The notes: generated by a model from the sequence alone, not told the origin. Counted from the first letter of the stretch, positions 6,432 through 12,598 are shown. The stretch is DNA of 12,598 nt from Chloroflexota bacterium (GCA_021802185.1 JAKAAV010000019.1:1-12598); one strand, 5' to 3'. Numbers and translations are program-made.

Positions 6432-7370
6432 ATGGACTCACCGGCCATCCGCACTCGTCCACGCTTCGGGCTGATGTACCTGCAGGCGGCGCCGTTCGAG
6501 GACGTCGTCGAACGCGTCCGGCTGGGCGAAGCGATGGGTTTCGACAGCCTCTGGGTCGCGGACCATATGACGGGCCAGTACCCCGGCCTCGTCTCGTTCG
6601 AGGCCTGGGCCCTGCTGGGCGCCCTCGCGATGTCGACGACACGCGCGCGGCTCGGGACGCTCGTCACCCCGATCACGTTCCGCCACCCCTCGCTGCTCGC
6701 GATGTCGGCCACGACGGTCGACCACGCGTCCGGTGGACGGCTCGAGATCGGGCTCGGGATCGGCGGGGCTCCCGTCGACACGACGGTGGTCGGGGCGGAG
6801 GACTGGCCGGGGCCCGAACGGGTCGCCCGCCTCGAGGAGCAGGTCGATCTTCTCGACAGGCTGCTGCGCGGCGAGACGGTCGAGCGGCACGAGGGTCGCT
6901 ACCCGACGGATGGCGCCGTCGTGACACCGCCACTCCAGCGGCCCCGCCCACCGCTCGTCATCGCCGCCGACGGACCCAGGCTCATCGACCTCGCGGCACG
7001 CAGGGCGGACGCGTGGAACACGCTCGGTGGCCAGCCGATGCGCGGCGCAGGCGCCGGTGAGGTCTCGCTCACCGAGGCGCTCGACTCCACGCGAAGGCGC
7101 GTCCGGCTCCTCGACGAGGCATGCGAGCGCGCGGGGCGCGATCGCGGAAGCATCCGACGGATGCTCCTCGCATATCGCGTGAGCCCGGAGCTGTTCCTGT
7201 CGGCCGACGCGTTCGCTGAGTACGTCGGCCGGTATCGCGACCTCGGCATGGACGAGTTCGTCTTCTACTGGCCGTTCGACCTCCGCACGTTCGGGCGCGT
7301 CCGTGCATACGAATCGGGCCTCGAGCGAATCGCGGCTGACGTGATCCCCTCGCTCCGAGGACGGGCCTGA
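6432..7370 (+). CDS. LLM-class (luciferase-like, probably F420- or FMN-dependent) oxidoreductase
   Basis: 312 residues, the usual size for a single-domain luciferase-like TIM barrel. Strand 1 is RFGLMYLQ (11-18). MGFDSLWVADHM (35-46) is the classic early motif of the family. ARLGTLVTPITFRHPSLLAM (72-91) and then TTVDHASGGRLEIGLGIGGA (94-113) match the cofactor-binding core of bacterial LLM proteins. PPLVIAADGPRLIDLAARRA and DAWNT (173-197) form the later barrel strands, and LGMDEFVFYWPF the last one. Such enzymes use reduced flavin or F420 to oxidise or reduce small molecules in the cytoplasm. The family does not reveal the substrate. It is a single-gene unit, divergent from the ABC exporter, and probably translated from a leaderless message. 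Cofactor choice is an inference: the TTVDHASGGR motif is common in F420 enzymes. Confidence 0.9.
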   Translation: MDSPAIRTRPRFGLMYLQAAPFEDVVERVRLGEAMGFDSLWVADHMTGQYPGLVSFEAWALLGALAMSTTRARLGTLVTPITFRHPSLLAMSATTVDHASGGRLEIGLGIGGAPVDTTVVGAEDWPGPERVARLEEQVDLLDRLLRGETVERHEGRYPTDGAVVTPPLQRPRPPLVIAADGPRLIDLAARRADAWNTLGGQPMRGAGAGEVSLTEALDSTRRRVRLLDEACERAGRDRGSIRRMLLAYRVSPELFLSADAFAEYVGRYRDLGMDEFVFYWPFDLRTFGRVRAYESGLERIAADVIPSLRGRA

Positions 7371-7405
7371 GCACGGCGCCGAGATCCTCGAGCGTGCCAC
7401 ATGCA

Positions 7406-7456
7406 GAGGCGCGTGCTGCCCTCGATGTCCGTGACGAGGATCGTCACGGTACGGTC
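7406..7456 (-). pseudogene. Class III adenylate/guanylate cyclase fragment
   Basis: The minus strand encodes RTVTILVTDIEGSTRL, a close match to the first strand of the class III cyclase domain (usual form VTFLFTDIEGSTRL, including the metal-binding aspartate). After GSTRL the frame gives CMWHARGSRRRAQARP, which is not cyclase, and the rest of the roughly 180-residue domain is absent. Upstream, the frame is open but has no plausible ATG or GTG at the expected distance; the nearest ATG (GATGAGCTC near 7520) is out of frame. I take it as the 5' remnant of a lost gene whose body would have lain where the oxidoreductase gene ends. Such cyclases are often fused to STAND ATPase domains like that of the LuxR regulator downstream. 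Confidence 0.45.
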
Positions 7457-7574
7457 GTGGGCGTGGGCGCCAGACGCGGCGGCGGTGTTTGCGGGCGATG
7501 CCGGGCTCGGGGACGCGAGCTCATCGATGTGCGCAGTATTCTCCTCGAACGCCGCGTGATTGTTGATAACCCAC

Positions 7575-7603
7575 TGGAAAAGGCCCGCGGCGCCCCTTAC
7601 ATT
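7575..7603 (+). promoter_or_regulatory. Possible promoter of the GYD-domain gene
   Basis: TGGAAA (7575-7580), a 17-nt spacer and TACATT (7598-7603) give a weak sigma-70-like pair in the most AT-rich part of the spacer. It would leave a leader of about 125 nt before the ATG at 7737. Confidence 0.25.
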
Positions 7604-7736
7604 GCCCGCCAATCGGGAGGGGTGGCGGGCTCCTGCGAAGGGGTCCCACCGGCACGGCGTCCCAGGTGCGGTCGCCCGCTTCGTGCCGGATGCCAATGGC
7701 GAGACCGACCCAGGTCCGAGAAAGCGGGGGCGTTCG

Positions 7737-8036
7737 ATGGCGATGTTCGTCGTGTTGGGCAAGTTCACTGAGGAGGGGGCCAAGAACATCCAGAACCTGC
7801 GCCAGGGCACCGAGCGGAACATGGCGCGAGCGCAGAGTCTGGGTATCAAGGTCCACGGTTGGTACCTGACACAGGGACATTACGACGTGGTGGTGATCGC
7901 GGAAGCACCGGATGCCGAGACCTACCTGGCGCAGGCGGCCGCGGTCACAGGCAGCGGCTTCATACGCACCGAGACGCTCCGTGCCTTCACTCTTGACGAA
8001 GCCGAGCAGGCGCTCAAGAGAGCCGGCGGGGCGTAG
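7737..8036 (+). CDS. GYD domain-containing protein
   Basis: 99 residues, the typical full length of this family. It begins MAMFVVLGKFTEEGAKNIQN and contains the name-giving motif region GHYDVVVIAEAPDAET (47-62), with the first G spaced by one residue from YD as in many members. It ends with the strand-helix FIRTETLRAFTLDEAEQA. The predicted fold is a ferredoxin-like alpha/beta unit that usually forms dimers or oligomers. The family has no settled biochemical role. The start is chosen at 7737 because family similarity begins there and GCGGGGG lies 6 nt upstream; a second ATG two codons later is an alternative. The gene stands alone, with a weak promoter candidate at 7575-7603, and the LuxR regulator follows 106 nt downstream on the same strand. 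Confidence 0.88.
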   Translation: MAMFVVLGKFTEEGAKNIQNLRQGTERNMARAQSLGIKVHGWYLTQGHYDVVVIAEAPDAETYLAQAAAVTGSGFIRTETLRAFTLDEAEQALKRAGGA

Positions 8037-8047
8037 CAGGCCACCCC

Positions 8048-8123
8048 GATCTGAAGTCTGATCTGAAGCAATGCACTCCGCACGGCCCTCCAGATCCGCA
8101 CGGAGGAGCGGATAGACCTCCAG
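8048..8123. repeat. Cluster of paired short direct repeats upstream of the LuxR regulator
   Basis: Three pairs occur in 76 nt: GATCTGAAG at 8048-8056 and 8060-8068 (12-nt period), TCCGCACGG at 8077-8085 and 8095-8103 (18-nt period), and CCTCCAG at 8087-8093 and 8117-8123. LuxR-type regulators often bind short repeats and control their own genes, so this may be an operator region. That is an inference. Confidence 0.4.
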
Positions 8124-8142
8124 GGAAGCCAGGCACGACCCC

Positions 8143-11109
8143 ATGGACGAGGCTCCGGTGATTCGCCCGGTACCGTTCCAGCGCGCCAGCCTTGGTCAGG
8201 CCGATGCACCCGACGGATGGGGCGCAGCAGGCGCTCAGACCACGAGCCACGCTCATGCCGGAGACCCTCCCCATCGCGAGGGACGCGCGGGGCCCGGGAG
8301 GTCCGCAGCGGCGCCCGGGGCTCGAAGTGGCTCCGGATTCGTCGGACGGTCCCGGGAGCTCGAGGCGCTGCGCGACCTCGGAGCGGTCGCAACGAGCGGG
8401 GGGGTCGCGGGCGCCATCCTGATCTCCGAGCCCGGGCTGGGCAAGTCGCGCCTCCTCGCGGAAGCCGTCCCGAAGCTCGGACTTCCGGTGCTGCGTGTCC
8501 AGGGATACGAGCCGGGCCGCGACATCGCGCTCGCGGCGGCAGGTGGGCTCCTCCGAGCACTGTCCCGCGCCCCGACGGCAGGCCGCCGGCTCGATGACCT
8601 GCTCGTCGGCGAGGCCGCCACGTCCGACGCGCTCGGGGCGATCCAGCTGTTCGAGGTTGCATTCCGCTGCCTCACCGAGCTCCGCCCTCTCGCCATCGTC
8701 GCCGACGACCTGCAATGGGCCGACGCCCAGACGCTGGCCCTGCTGCAGTACCTCGTCACCGCGGCCCGGGCGGAGCGCGTGGGGCTGCTCCTCCTGTGCG
8801 CCAGCCGCCCGTCGGAGACGCTCGAGCCGTTCGCCGAGAGACTCCATGACCTGCTGGCGACCGACTCCTTCGAGCGCATCGAGCTCAGCCCTCTCGAGCA
8901 CGACGAGGGGATGGAGCTCGCGAACCTGCTCGCGCCCGGTCTGGCCCACGCCGCCAGGGAAGAGCTCTGGCGAAGGGCACTCGGCTCGCCGTTCTGGCTC
9001 GCAGCCCTGGTGAGCTCGAGCGGCGGCGGGACGGACCCGAGGCAGCTGCTCCGCAACCGGTACGCGGGCCTCGAGGCCGATGCCGGCCACCTCTTCGCCC
9101 TGCTGGTGGTGGCGGGCGAGCCACTGACGGTCACGGACCTGGCAGACATGCTCGGATGGCCCGAGGAGCGCACGCGCCTGGCGGGCCGCAGCCTCGTCAA
9201 CCGCGGGCTCGGACTCATGAACGGCTCGCTTCGGGTTGCCCACGACCTCATCCGCGAGTCGGCGATCAACGAACTGCCGGAGGCCGAGCGCCGCGGCCTG
9301 CACCGTCGGCTCGCCGAGTGGCTCGAAGGCTCCGACAACGAGGACGTGCGCGCGCTGTCACATGCGCTGGAGCACCGAGTCGCGGCCGGGTTGCCGGCCG
9401 GCGAGGTGGCGCTGCGCATCGCCGGCTCTCCGCAGCGGCGGCTGATCGGTGCGGAGGGTCTCTCGACGCTCGCGGGCAGCGCGGACGCTGCCTCGGGCAG
9501 CGGAGGGGTGTCCCTGCGTCGGGCCGTCGCGCGGCTGGCCAGCGAGCTTGGTCAATGGGACGTGGCCATCACGCGCTGGGGCGAGCTTGCAGACCGCCTC
9601 CCGGGCGAGGCCGAGCGCGCCGAGGCTGCGCTCGCCGCCGCGACGGCGGCCTTCCGGCTCGGGAGATCAGTCGACGTCCACGCGTTTGCCCGCCGTGCCA
9701 GAGCAGCCGCCCGGGCAGACCCGCGGATCGCGATCGAAGCCGACTGCCGCGATGCCCAGGCCTTCAACTGGCTCGAGGGTCGCCCCGCTGACGCCCAGCC
9801 ACTCGTGGACCGCGCGACCGGAGCGGCCGAGGCGCTCGTCGAGCGGGTGGGCGGCGTGGCAGCCCTCGACGACGCAGCCTGCGACACCTACGTCAGGGCG
9901 ATGCGCGCGAAGCTCGACGCGGCCATCCGCCGGGCGGATGCCGAGACGGTCGCCGGCTGCGCCGACCTGATCCAGCGGGCCGCCCGCGATCCTGCCGAGG
10001 TGCTCGCGGCAGCCTCAGATGCGATCTTCTCGATGCTCCAGTTCGAGGGCCTGCCCGGACCCGCCGAGCCGCGGGCGCGCCGGGCGCTCGAGGAGGCGCG
10101 GCGTCTCGCGTTGCCGAGCCTGGAAGTCGAGGCGACCCACTGGGTGGCGTGGATCGCCCAGCACCGAGGACGGCTTGACGAGGCGTCCCGGCTGATGCAG
10201 CAGATGACCGTGCTCGCCGACCGAGTGGGGCCCCCGCGCCGGTTCACCCGGGCGCAACTGCGCGCTGTCGCGCACAGCGTCGAGGCGAGTCGGGGCGACT
10301 GGCGGGGCGCGATCGCGGGGGTCGAGCGGGCAATCGCGGCCGAGCCCGATCCCCACTTCCGGCTCGTCATCCGCATGCTCCACGTCTGGCTGCTCGGCCG
10401 GTTCGGCGTGCCGGGGTCGACCCGCCTGAAGGCCGTGCTGGACGGATTCGAGCCGGACATCGAGGCCGCCGGCTGCGGACGGTGCCGCTGGGAATCGGTG
10501 CTGCACATGGCCGAGGCCGCGGCGCGCCTCGGCAGCGTAGACCTCGCCGAGTCGCTGCTACGCGAGTGGGACGCAGGGCAGCCTCGGCCGCGGCCGGGTC
10601 CGGCAGCGCGTCGCGCCTACGCGGGCGCGCTCGTTGCCGCGTGGCGCGACCCGGAGGTCGGCCTGCCGTTGTTCGACCGGGCGACCGAGCTCGCCGCGGC
10701 GGCGGGGCACGACCTCATGCGGCTCTGGATCGACCTCGACCGAGCCGTCGCCCTGGCCCGCATCGACCGCGACCGCGCGGTGATCGCGCTCCAGGGAGTT
10801 GCCCGCGACGCCGAGGCGATGGGAGCGGCGAGCGAGCGCCTGCTCGCCATGCGCGAGCTTCGAGTGCTGGGCGTCCGCACGTGGCGGCGCGGCCGAACGG
10901 CGGAGGCGGGCCAGCTCACCGGCCGCGAGCGCGAGATCGCCGAGCTGGTCGCCGCGGGAGCCAGCAACCCCGAGATCGCCCAGACGCTGTTCGTGTCGCG
11001 GAAGACCGTGGAGCGACACGTCTCGAACATCCTCGCCAGGCTCGGCGCTCGGAATCGCGCTGAGCTCGCGACCCGGCTGGCGCGGAAAGACGAGGGAGTT
11101 GCCCGATGA
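8143..11109 (+). CDS. Large ATP-binding LuxR family regulator (LAL/MalT-like STAND protein)
   Basis: 988 residues. An N-terminal stretch of about 64 residues looks low in conservation. The AAA/STAND ATPase starts at GFVGRSRELEALRDL (65-79). The Walker A is SEPGLGKS (95-102), where the usual first glycine is serine. Walker B is LAIVADDLQWAD (183-194). Helical repeats (TPR-like) fill about 400-900, for example ALEEARRLALPSLEVEATHW and AVARLASELGQWDVAITRWG. The LuxR-type DNA-binding domain is at 925-982 (LTGREREIAELVAAGASNPE, IAQTLFVSRKTVERHVSNIL, ARLGARNRAELATRL). LAL proteins hydrolyse ATP on ligand binding and activate transcription; the ligand here is unknown. The start is uncertain: there is no good Shine-Dalgarno before the ATG at 8143, and a GTG at 8158 is possible. 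It heads a probable operon with three very small genes and may control it. Confidence 0.9.
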   Translation: MDEAPVIRPVPFQRASLGQADAPDGWGAAGAQTTSHAHAGDPPHREGRAGPGRSAAAPGARSGSGFVGRSRELEALRDLGAVATSGGVAGAILISEPGLGKSRLLAEAVPKLGLPVLRVQGYEPGRDIALAAAGGLLRALSRAPTAGRRLDDLLVGEAATSDALGAIQLFEVAFRCLTELRPLAIVADDLQWADAQTLALLQYLVTAARAERVGLLLLCASRPSETLEPFAERLHDLLATDSFERIELSPLEHDEGMELANLLAPGLAHAAREELWRRALGSPFWLAALVSSSGGGTDPRQLLRNRYAGLEADAGHLFALLVVAGEPLTVTDLADMLGWPEERTRLAGRSLVNRGLGLMNGSLRVAHDLIRESAINELPEAERRGLHRRLAEWLEGSDNEDVRALSHALEHRVAAGLPAGEVALRIAGSPQRRLIGAEGLSTLAGSADAASGSGGVSLRRAVARLASELGQWDVAITRWGELADRLPGEAERAEAALAAATAAFRLGRSVDVHAFARRARAAARADPRIAIEADCRDAQAFNWLEGRPADAQPLVDRATGAAEALVERVGGVAALDDAACDTYVRAMRAKLDAAIRRADAETVAGCADLIQRAARDPAEVLAAASDAIFSMLQFEGLPGPAEPRARRALEEARRLALPSLEVEATHWVAWIAQHRGRLDEASRLMQQMTVLADRVGPPRRFTRAQLRAVAHSVEASRGDWRGAIAGVERAIAAEPDPHFRLVIRMLHVWLLGRFGVPGSTRLKAVLDGFEPDIEAAGCGRCRWESVLHMAEAAARLGSVDLAESLLREWDAGQPRPRPGPAARRAYAGALVAAWRDPEVGLPLFDRATELAAAAGHDLMRLWIDLDRAVALARIDRDRAVIALQGVARDAEAMGAASERLLAMRELRVLGVRTWRRGRTAEAGQLTGREREIAELVAAGASNPEIAQTLFVSRKTVERHVSNILARLGARNRAELATRLARKDEGVAR

Positions 11110-11142
11110 TCGCGGGTCCCGCGTCCCCCAGCATGCCGTCCG

Positions 11143-11421
11143 ATGGGGCTGCTGGTGGTGCTCGTACCCGCCGATCGCGATGACCTGACGCTCGGCCCGC
11201 CCGCCGTCGAGGCGCTCGCCCGTCTCGGGGTGACCAGCGTCGCACTGGCGCGCGACGATCGAACCGCGGCCATCATCCTGGAGGGCTGGGCGTTCGATCC
11301 CGGTCGCCCGCACGCGGCACTGGCCGCACTCGGAACGACCCCGGGCGAGGCGCAGACGCTGCAGCCGATCGTGCAGATGGCGGTCACGGCCGCCGCGTCC
11401 AAGGGAGGAGTGCTCGAATGA
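11143..11421 (+). CDS. Small protein of unknown function (92 residues), second gene of the LuxR operon
   Basis: I do not recognise the family. The sequence alternates strand and helix as LLVVLVPA, PPAVEALARLG, VTSVALARD, TAAIILEGW, PHAALAALG and TLQPIVQMAV. That beta-alpha-beta-beta-alpha-beta order would suit a ferredoxin-like fold, though this is only a reading of hydrophobicity. There is no signal peptide, cysteine or membrane helix beyond the first short strand. It lies 33 nt after the LuxR stop in the same reading frame, separated by the TGA and eleven open codons, and has no good Shine-Dalgarno, so it may depend on coupled translation. Its TGA overlaps the next ATG (ATGA), which supports its being a real gene. 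The motif GWAFDPGR (48-55) would make a useful search seed. Confidence 0.65.
   Translation: MGLLVVLVPADRDDLTLGPPAVEALARLGVTSVALARDDRTAAIILEGWAFDPGRPHAALAALGTTPGEAQTLQPIVQMAVTAAASKGGVLE
11402..11410 (+). promoter_or_regulatory. Strong Shine-Dalgarno of the small secreted protein
   Basis: AGGGAGGAG lies 7 nt before the ATG at 11418, inside the end of the preceding gene. It is one of the best ribosome-binding sites in the window and implies higher translation of the secreted protein than of its operon neighbours. Confidence 0.7.
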
Positions 11422-11654
11422 AGCGGATCGTCCTGCCACTGGCGCTCATCGCCACCCTGGCCTTTGCGGGCACTGCTGCGGCGGCCCCGTCCGTGACGCC
11501 CACCGGGTGGACCGGGGCCTGCAACATGATCAACGAGAACGCCCTGCCCGGGATGTGGAACGCGATGACCCACGATAACCCGAATGGCAGCGACGGCATG
11601 TGGGGCGCCGTGTACCACACGACCGGCAACACGCCGCAGGAAGGCTGCAAGTAG
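11418..11654 (+). CDS. Small secreted protein (78 residues) with two cysteines and a repeated GMWxA motif
   Basis: Residues 1-23 form a clear Sec signal peptide: basic MKR, hydrophobic IVLPLALIATLAFAGT, then AAAA with cleavage likely near 22-24. The mature part of about 55 residues has exactly two cysteines, C35 and C77, which could close one disulfide loop spanning nearly the whole protein. Within it GMWNAM (45-50) and GMWGAV (60-65) form an internal repeat separated by an N/D/G-rich stretch (THDNPNGSD). It resembles in general pattern small exported proteins of unknown function in high-GC bacteria, but I cannot name a family. It follows the 92-residue gene by ATGA overlap and precedes the DUF1059 gene by 17 nt. 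A structural, signal or envelope peptide are all possible. Confidence 0.75.
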   Translation: MKRIVLPLALIATLAFAGTAAAAPSVTPTGWTGACNMINENALPGMWNAMTHDNPNGSDGMWGAVYHTTGNTPQEGCK

Positions 11655-11671
11655 GAGACAGGAGCTGAGCC

Positions 11672-11875
11672 ATGCGAGGAGTCGATTGCGTCGCACCGAA
11701 CTGTGCACACCTCCATGCCGAGAGCGACGAGGAGCTCGTCCGGGAGGCGATGCGTCACGCGCATGAGATCCATCCGGAGATGGATTTCCCGGAGTCTGCT
11801 GCGCGCGAGTTCGTGCGGGCGGGCGCCTACGACGACCATGCGCATGCGGGGATCGAGTCCCGGAATCCGGTCTAA
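11672..11875 (+). CDS. DUF1059 family small protein
   Basis: 67 residues. It opens MRGVDCVAPNCAHLHAESDE and continues ELVREAMRHAHEIHPEMDFP, matching the DUF1059 pattern: two cysteines (C6, C11), then an acidic ELV helix, then HA-x-x-xH. The cysteines and histidines (H13, H15, H29, H31, H34) could bind a metal, although this is not established for the family. The C-terminal tail (HAHAGIESRNPV) goes beyond the usual end. AGGAG (11660-11664) with a 7-nt spacer supports the ATG. It is the last gene of the LuxR operon. The function of DUF1059 proteins is unknown, and the protein has no signal peptide, so it is presumably cytoplasmic, unlike its exported neighbour. Confidence 0.85.
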   Translation: MRGVDCVAPNCAHLHAESDEELVREAMRHAHEIHPEMDFPESAAREFVRAGAYDDHAHAGIESRNPV

Positions 11876-12150
11876 TCGCGGGGGGCTGCGGTCCATCGCG
11901 GTCCAGCTGCCATGCCGATCGAATGCTGGACCGCCGCTCCGGGCGTCGCAGCCCTGGGGTCCGAGCTTGGTCCGACACCCCCCAACGACCACCGATTCGG
12001 GCAGGAACAAGCGCTGCCGGCCCAGATTCGCTCGCGTGGGCCGCGCGGGCGGTACCACCTGGCGAGCGTGCAGGTAGTTGAGGGAGCGCTGCTCCCGACA
12101 ACCGGCGCGTCGACTGACGATGTTCGTCGGGCGGGGCTAGATCAGTGGGG
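11876..12150. other. Convergent intergenic region without a convincing gene
   Basis: 275 nt between the DUF1059 stop and the convergent minus-strand gene. It holds two copies of GCGGTCCA and an inverted repeat just after the operon (11888-11934). Open frames cross it on both strands, but none has family-like sequence or a ribosome-binding site. The remainder shows nothing I can name. Confidence 0.5.
11898..11934 (+). terminator. 10-bp perfect inverted repeat, possible terminator of the LuxR operon
   Basis: GCGGTCCAGC (11898-11907) and GCTGGACCGC (11925-11934) pair perfectly around a 17-nt loop, starting 22 nt after the DUF1059 stop. No T-run follows, so it would be a non-classical terminator or a 3'-end-protecting stem. 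A third partial copy, GCGGTCCA, lies at 11888-11895. Confidence 0.4.
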
Positions 12151-12468
12151 CTACCGGGGCTCGCCGCCGGGAGCCGGCTCGAGTTGCCAGTCCGCAGCCG
12201 TGCCGGGCACGGTGAGAGCGAACAGCGCCCTCAACTTGGCCTCGTATTGGGCGTCCTTGCGCGCCGAACTGATGCGGGCGTTGATCTCGTCGATGTTGGC
12301 GTAGTCGGCCTCGAGGAAGGCTTCACCGAAGGGGCCCATCGCGGGGACCCAGACCCGATACTCCCGCATGCCCACCCGTGGCGCGTCCTCGTTGTGGACC
12401 TTGAGCGCCGCGCGAAACGCCATCCATTCGCCGAACGCGACCTGACAGCGGACCCAATGACGAGCCAT
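12151..12468 (-). CDS. Small NIPSNAP/ABM-like protein (putative ferredoxin-like fold)
   Basis: 105 residues. The N-terminal strand MARHWVRCQVAFGEWMAFRA leads into a helix, then AALKVHNEDAPRVGMREYRV has a helix-turn-strand look. WVPAMGPFGEAFLEADYANI and DEINARISSARKDAQYEAKL are typical of small proteins that record an effort or flux through a dimeric alpha/beta barrel (NIPSNAP, ABM or EthD-like). The resemblance is one of pattern and not of a firm motif. AGAGG lies 7 nt upstream of the ATG at 12468, a good ribosome-binding site, and no other frame here is as convincing. It is convergent with the LuxR operon and has no visible partner. The function is unknown. Confidence 0.7.
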   Translation of the reverse strand: MARHWVRCQVAFGEWMAFRAALKVHNEDAPRVGMREYRVWVPAMGPFGEAFLEADYANIDEINARISSARKDAQYEAKLRALFALTVPGTAADWQLEPAPGGEPR

Positions 12469-12598
12469 ACCCCGACCTCTCGCAGGCCTGGGCGGGCGGG
12501 GCTCGCCAGTGGCTCGACGCGGTCCAGGCGACCGGGACGCGGGCCGCGCGTCAATGCCTCCCGTCGGTCGAGTCAGCCTGCGCCAAGTGGCCCCCCAG
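12469..12598. other. Upstream region of the minus-strand small gene, window edge
   Basis: 130 nt. On the minus strand the bases from the edge read LGGHLAQADSTDGRH and then TGA (12551-12553), which could be the last codons of a gene beginning outside. On the plus strand an open frame without a visible start runs off the edge. Neither can be supported further. Confidence 0.2.

Larger units (their letters stand above)
7371..7736. other. Spacer between LLM oxidoreductase and GYD gene, with cyclase scrap and promoter
   Basis: 366 nt with no intact gene. The minus strand carries a fragment of a class III cyclase (7406-7456). Around 7556-7583 there is a short AT-richer island, rare in this window. 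From 7604 the plus strand is a likely untranslated leader of the GYD gene. Its frame is open from a TTG at 7560, but that part does not look like protein of the GYD family. Confidence 0.45.

Noticed and set aside
7560..7736. N-terminal extension of the GYD protein from TTG
   Set aside because: GYD-family similarity starts exactly at MAMFVV. The extension is R/P/G-rich and contains the likely promoter.
8014..9303. Minus-strand open frame of about 430 codons antisense to the ATPase domain of the regulator
   Set aside because: No recognisable motif. The opposite strand has Walker motifs and matching codon bias.
11106..11183. 25-codon frame whose ATG overlaps the LuxR stop (ATGA)
   Set aside because: Short, composed of G/A/S/R/P, and it overlaps the better-supported 92-residue gene in another frame.
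10617..12101. Long minus-strand open frame antisense to the LuxR end and the small genes
   Set aside because: Low-complexity R/S/A-rich sequence, no family motifs, and it covers four supported plus-strand genes.
11912..12304. Plus-strand frame of 130 codons crossing the convergent region
   Set aside because: No ribosome-binding site or family pattern, and it overlaps the minus-strand small gene that has both a good site and coherent secondary structure.
12453..12598. Plus-strand open frame reading LSQAWAGGARQWLDAVQ into the window edge
   Set aside because: Looks protein-like but has no visible start and overlaps the start of the minus-strand gene. It could be chance in GC-rich DNA.
1..12598. 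CRISPR arrays, tRNA or rRNA genes, insertion sequences
   Set aside because: No regularly spaced repeats, no tRNA-like cloverleaf or TTCGAATCC-type arm in context, and no transposase or terminal inverted repeats were seen.

Overview
The window is uniformly GC-rich (close to 70% by eye) and densely coded. It has short gaps, ATGA stop/start overlaps, GTG starts and two candidate leaderless promoters. The gene set (DUF881 protein, very large ATP-binding LuxR-type regulator, luciferase-like flavin oxidoreductase, GYD and DUF1059 small proteins, drug-type ABC-2 exporter) suits a high-GC soil or freshwater bacterium. A Limnocylindria-like Chloroflexota or an Actinomycetota fits best; the sequence alone does not decide between them. 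There are no tRNA, rRNA, CRISPR or insertion-sequence features.

Left part, minus strand (1-3765): a tightly coupled three-gene operon, transcribed right to left. It encodes a membrane-anchored family-5 solute-binding-like protein, then a peptidase-MA-like zinc metalloprotease with HEITH, then a DUF881 protein cut by the window edge. Both junctions are ATGA overlaps. No ABC permease or ATPase for the binding protein lies in the window.

Next, minus strand (3776-6119): an ABC exporter operon of ATPase followed by ABC-2 permease, 12 nt apart. Directly after the permease comes a frame-broken universal stress protein relic. The relic's end holds a perfect hairpin and the -10-like element of the next operon.

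Middle, plus strand (6432-8036): a luciferase-like monooxygenase with a probable leaderless start, and a GYD-domain protein. Between them, on the minus strand, is a scrap of a class III nucleotidyl cyclase (TVTILVTDIEGSTRL) with no intact gene around it.

Right part, plus strand (8143-11875): the most interesting segment. A 988-residue STAND/LAL LuxR regulator is followed by three very small genes in one probable operon: an unrecognised 92-residue protein, a 78-residue secreted protein with two cysteines and a repeated GMWxA motif, and a 67-residue DUF1059 protein. The region upstream of the regulator holds three pairs of short direct repeats. The operon ends near a 10-bp perfect inverted repeat. 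A convergent minus-strand small protein of NIPSNAP/ABM-like appearance closes the window.
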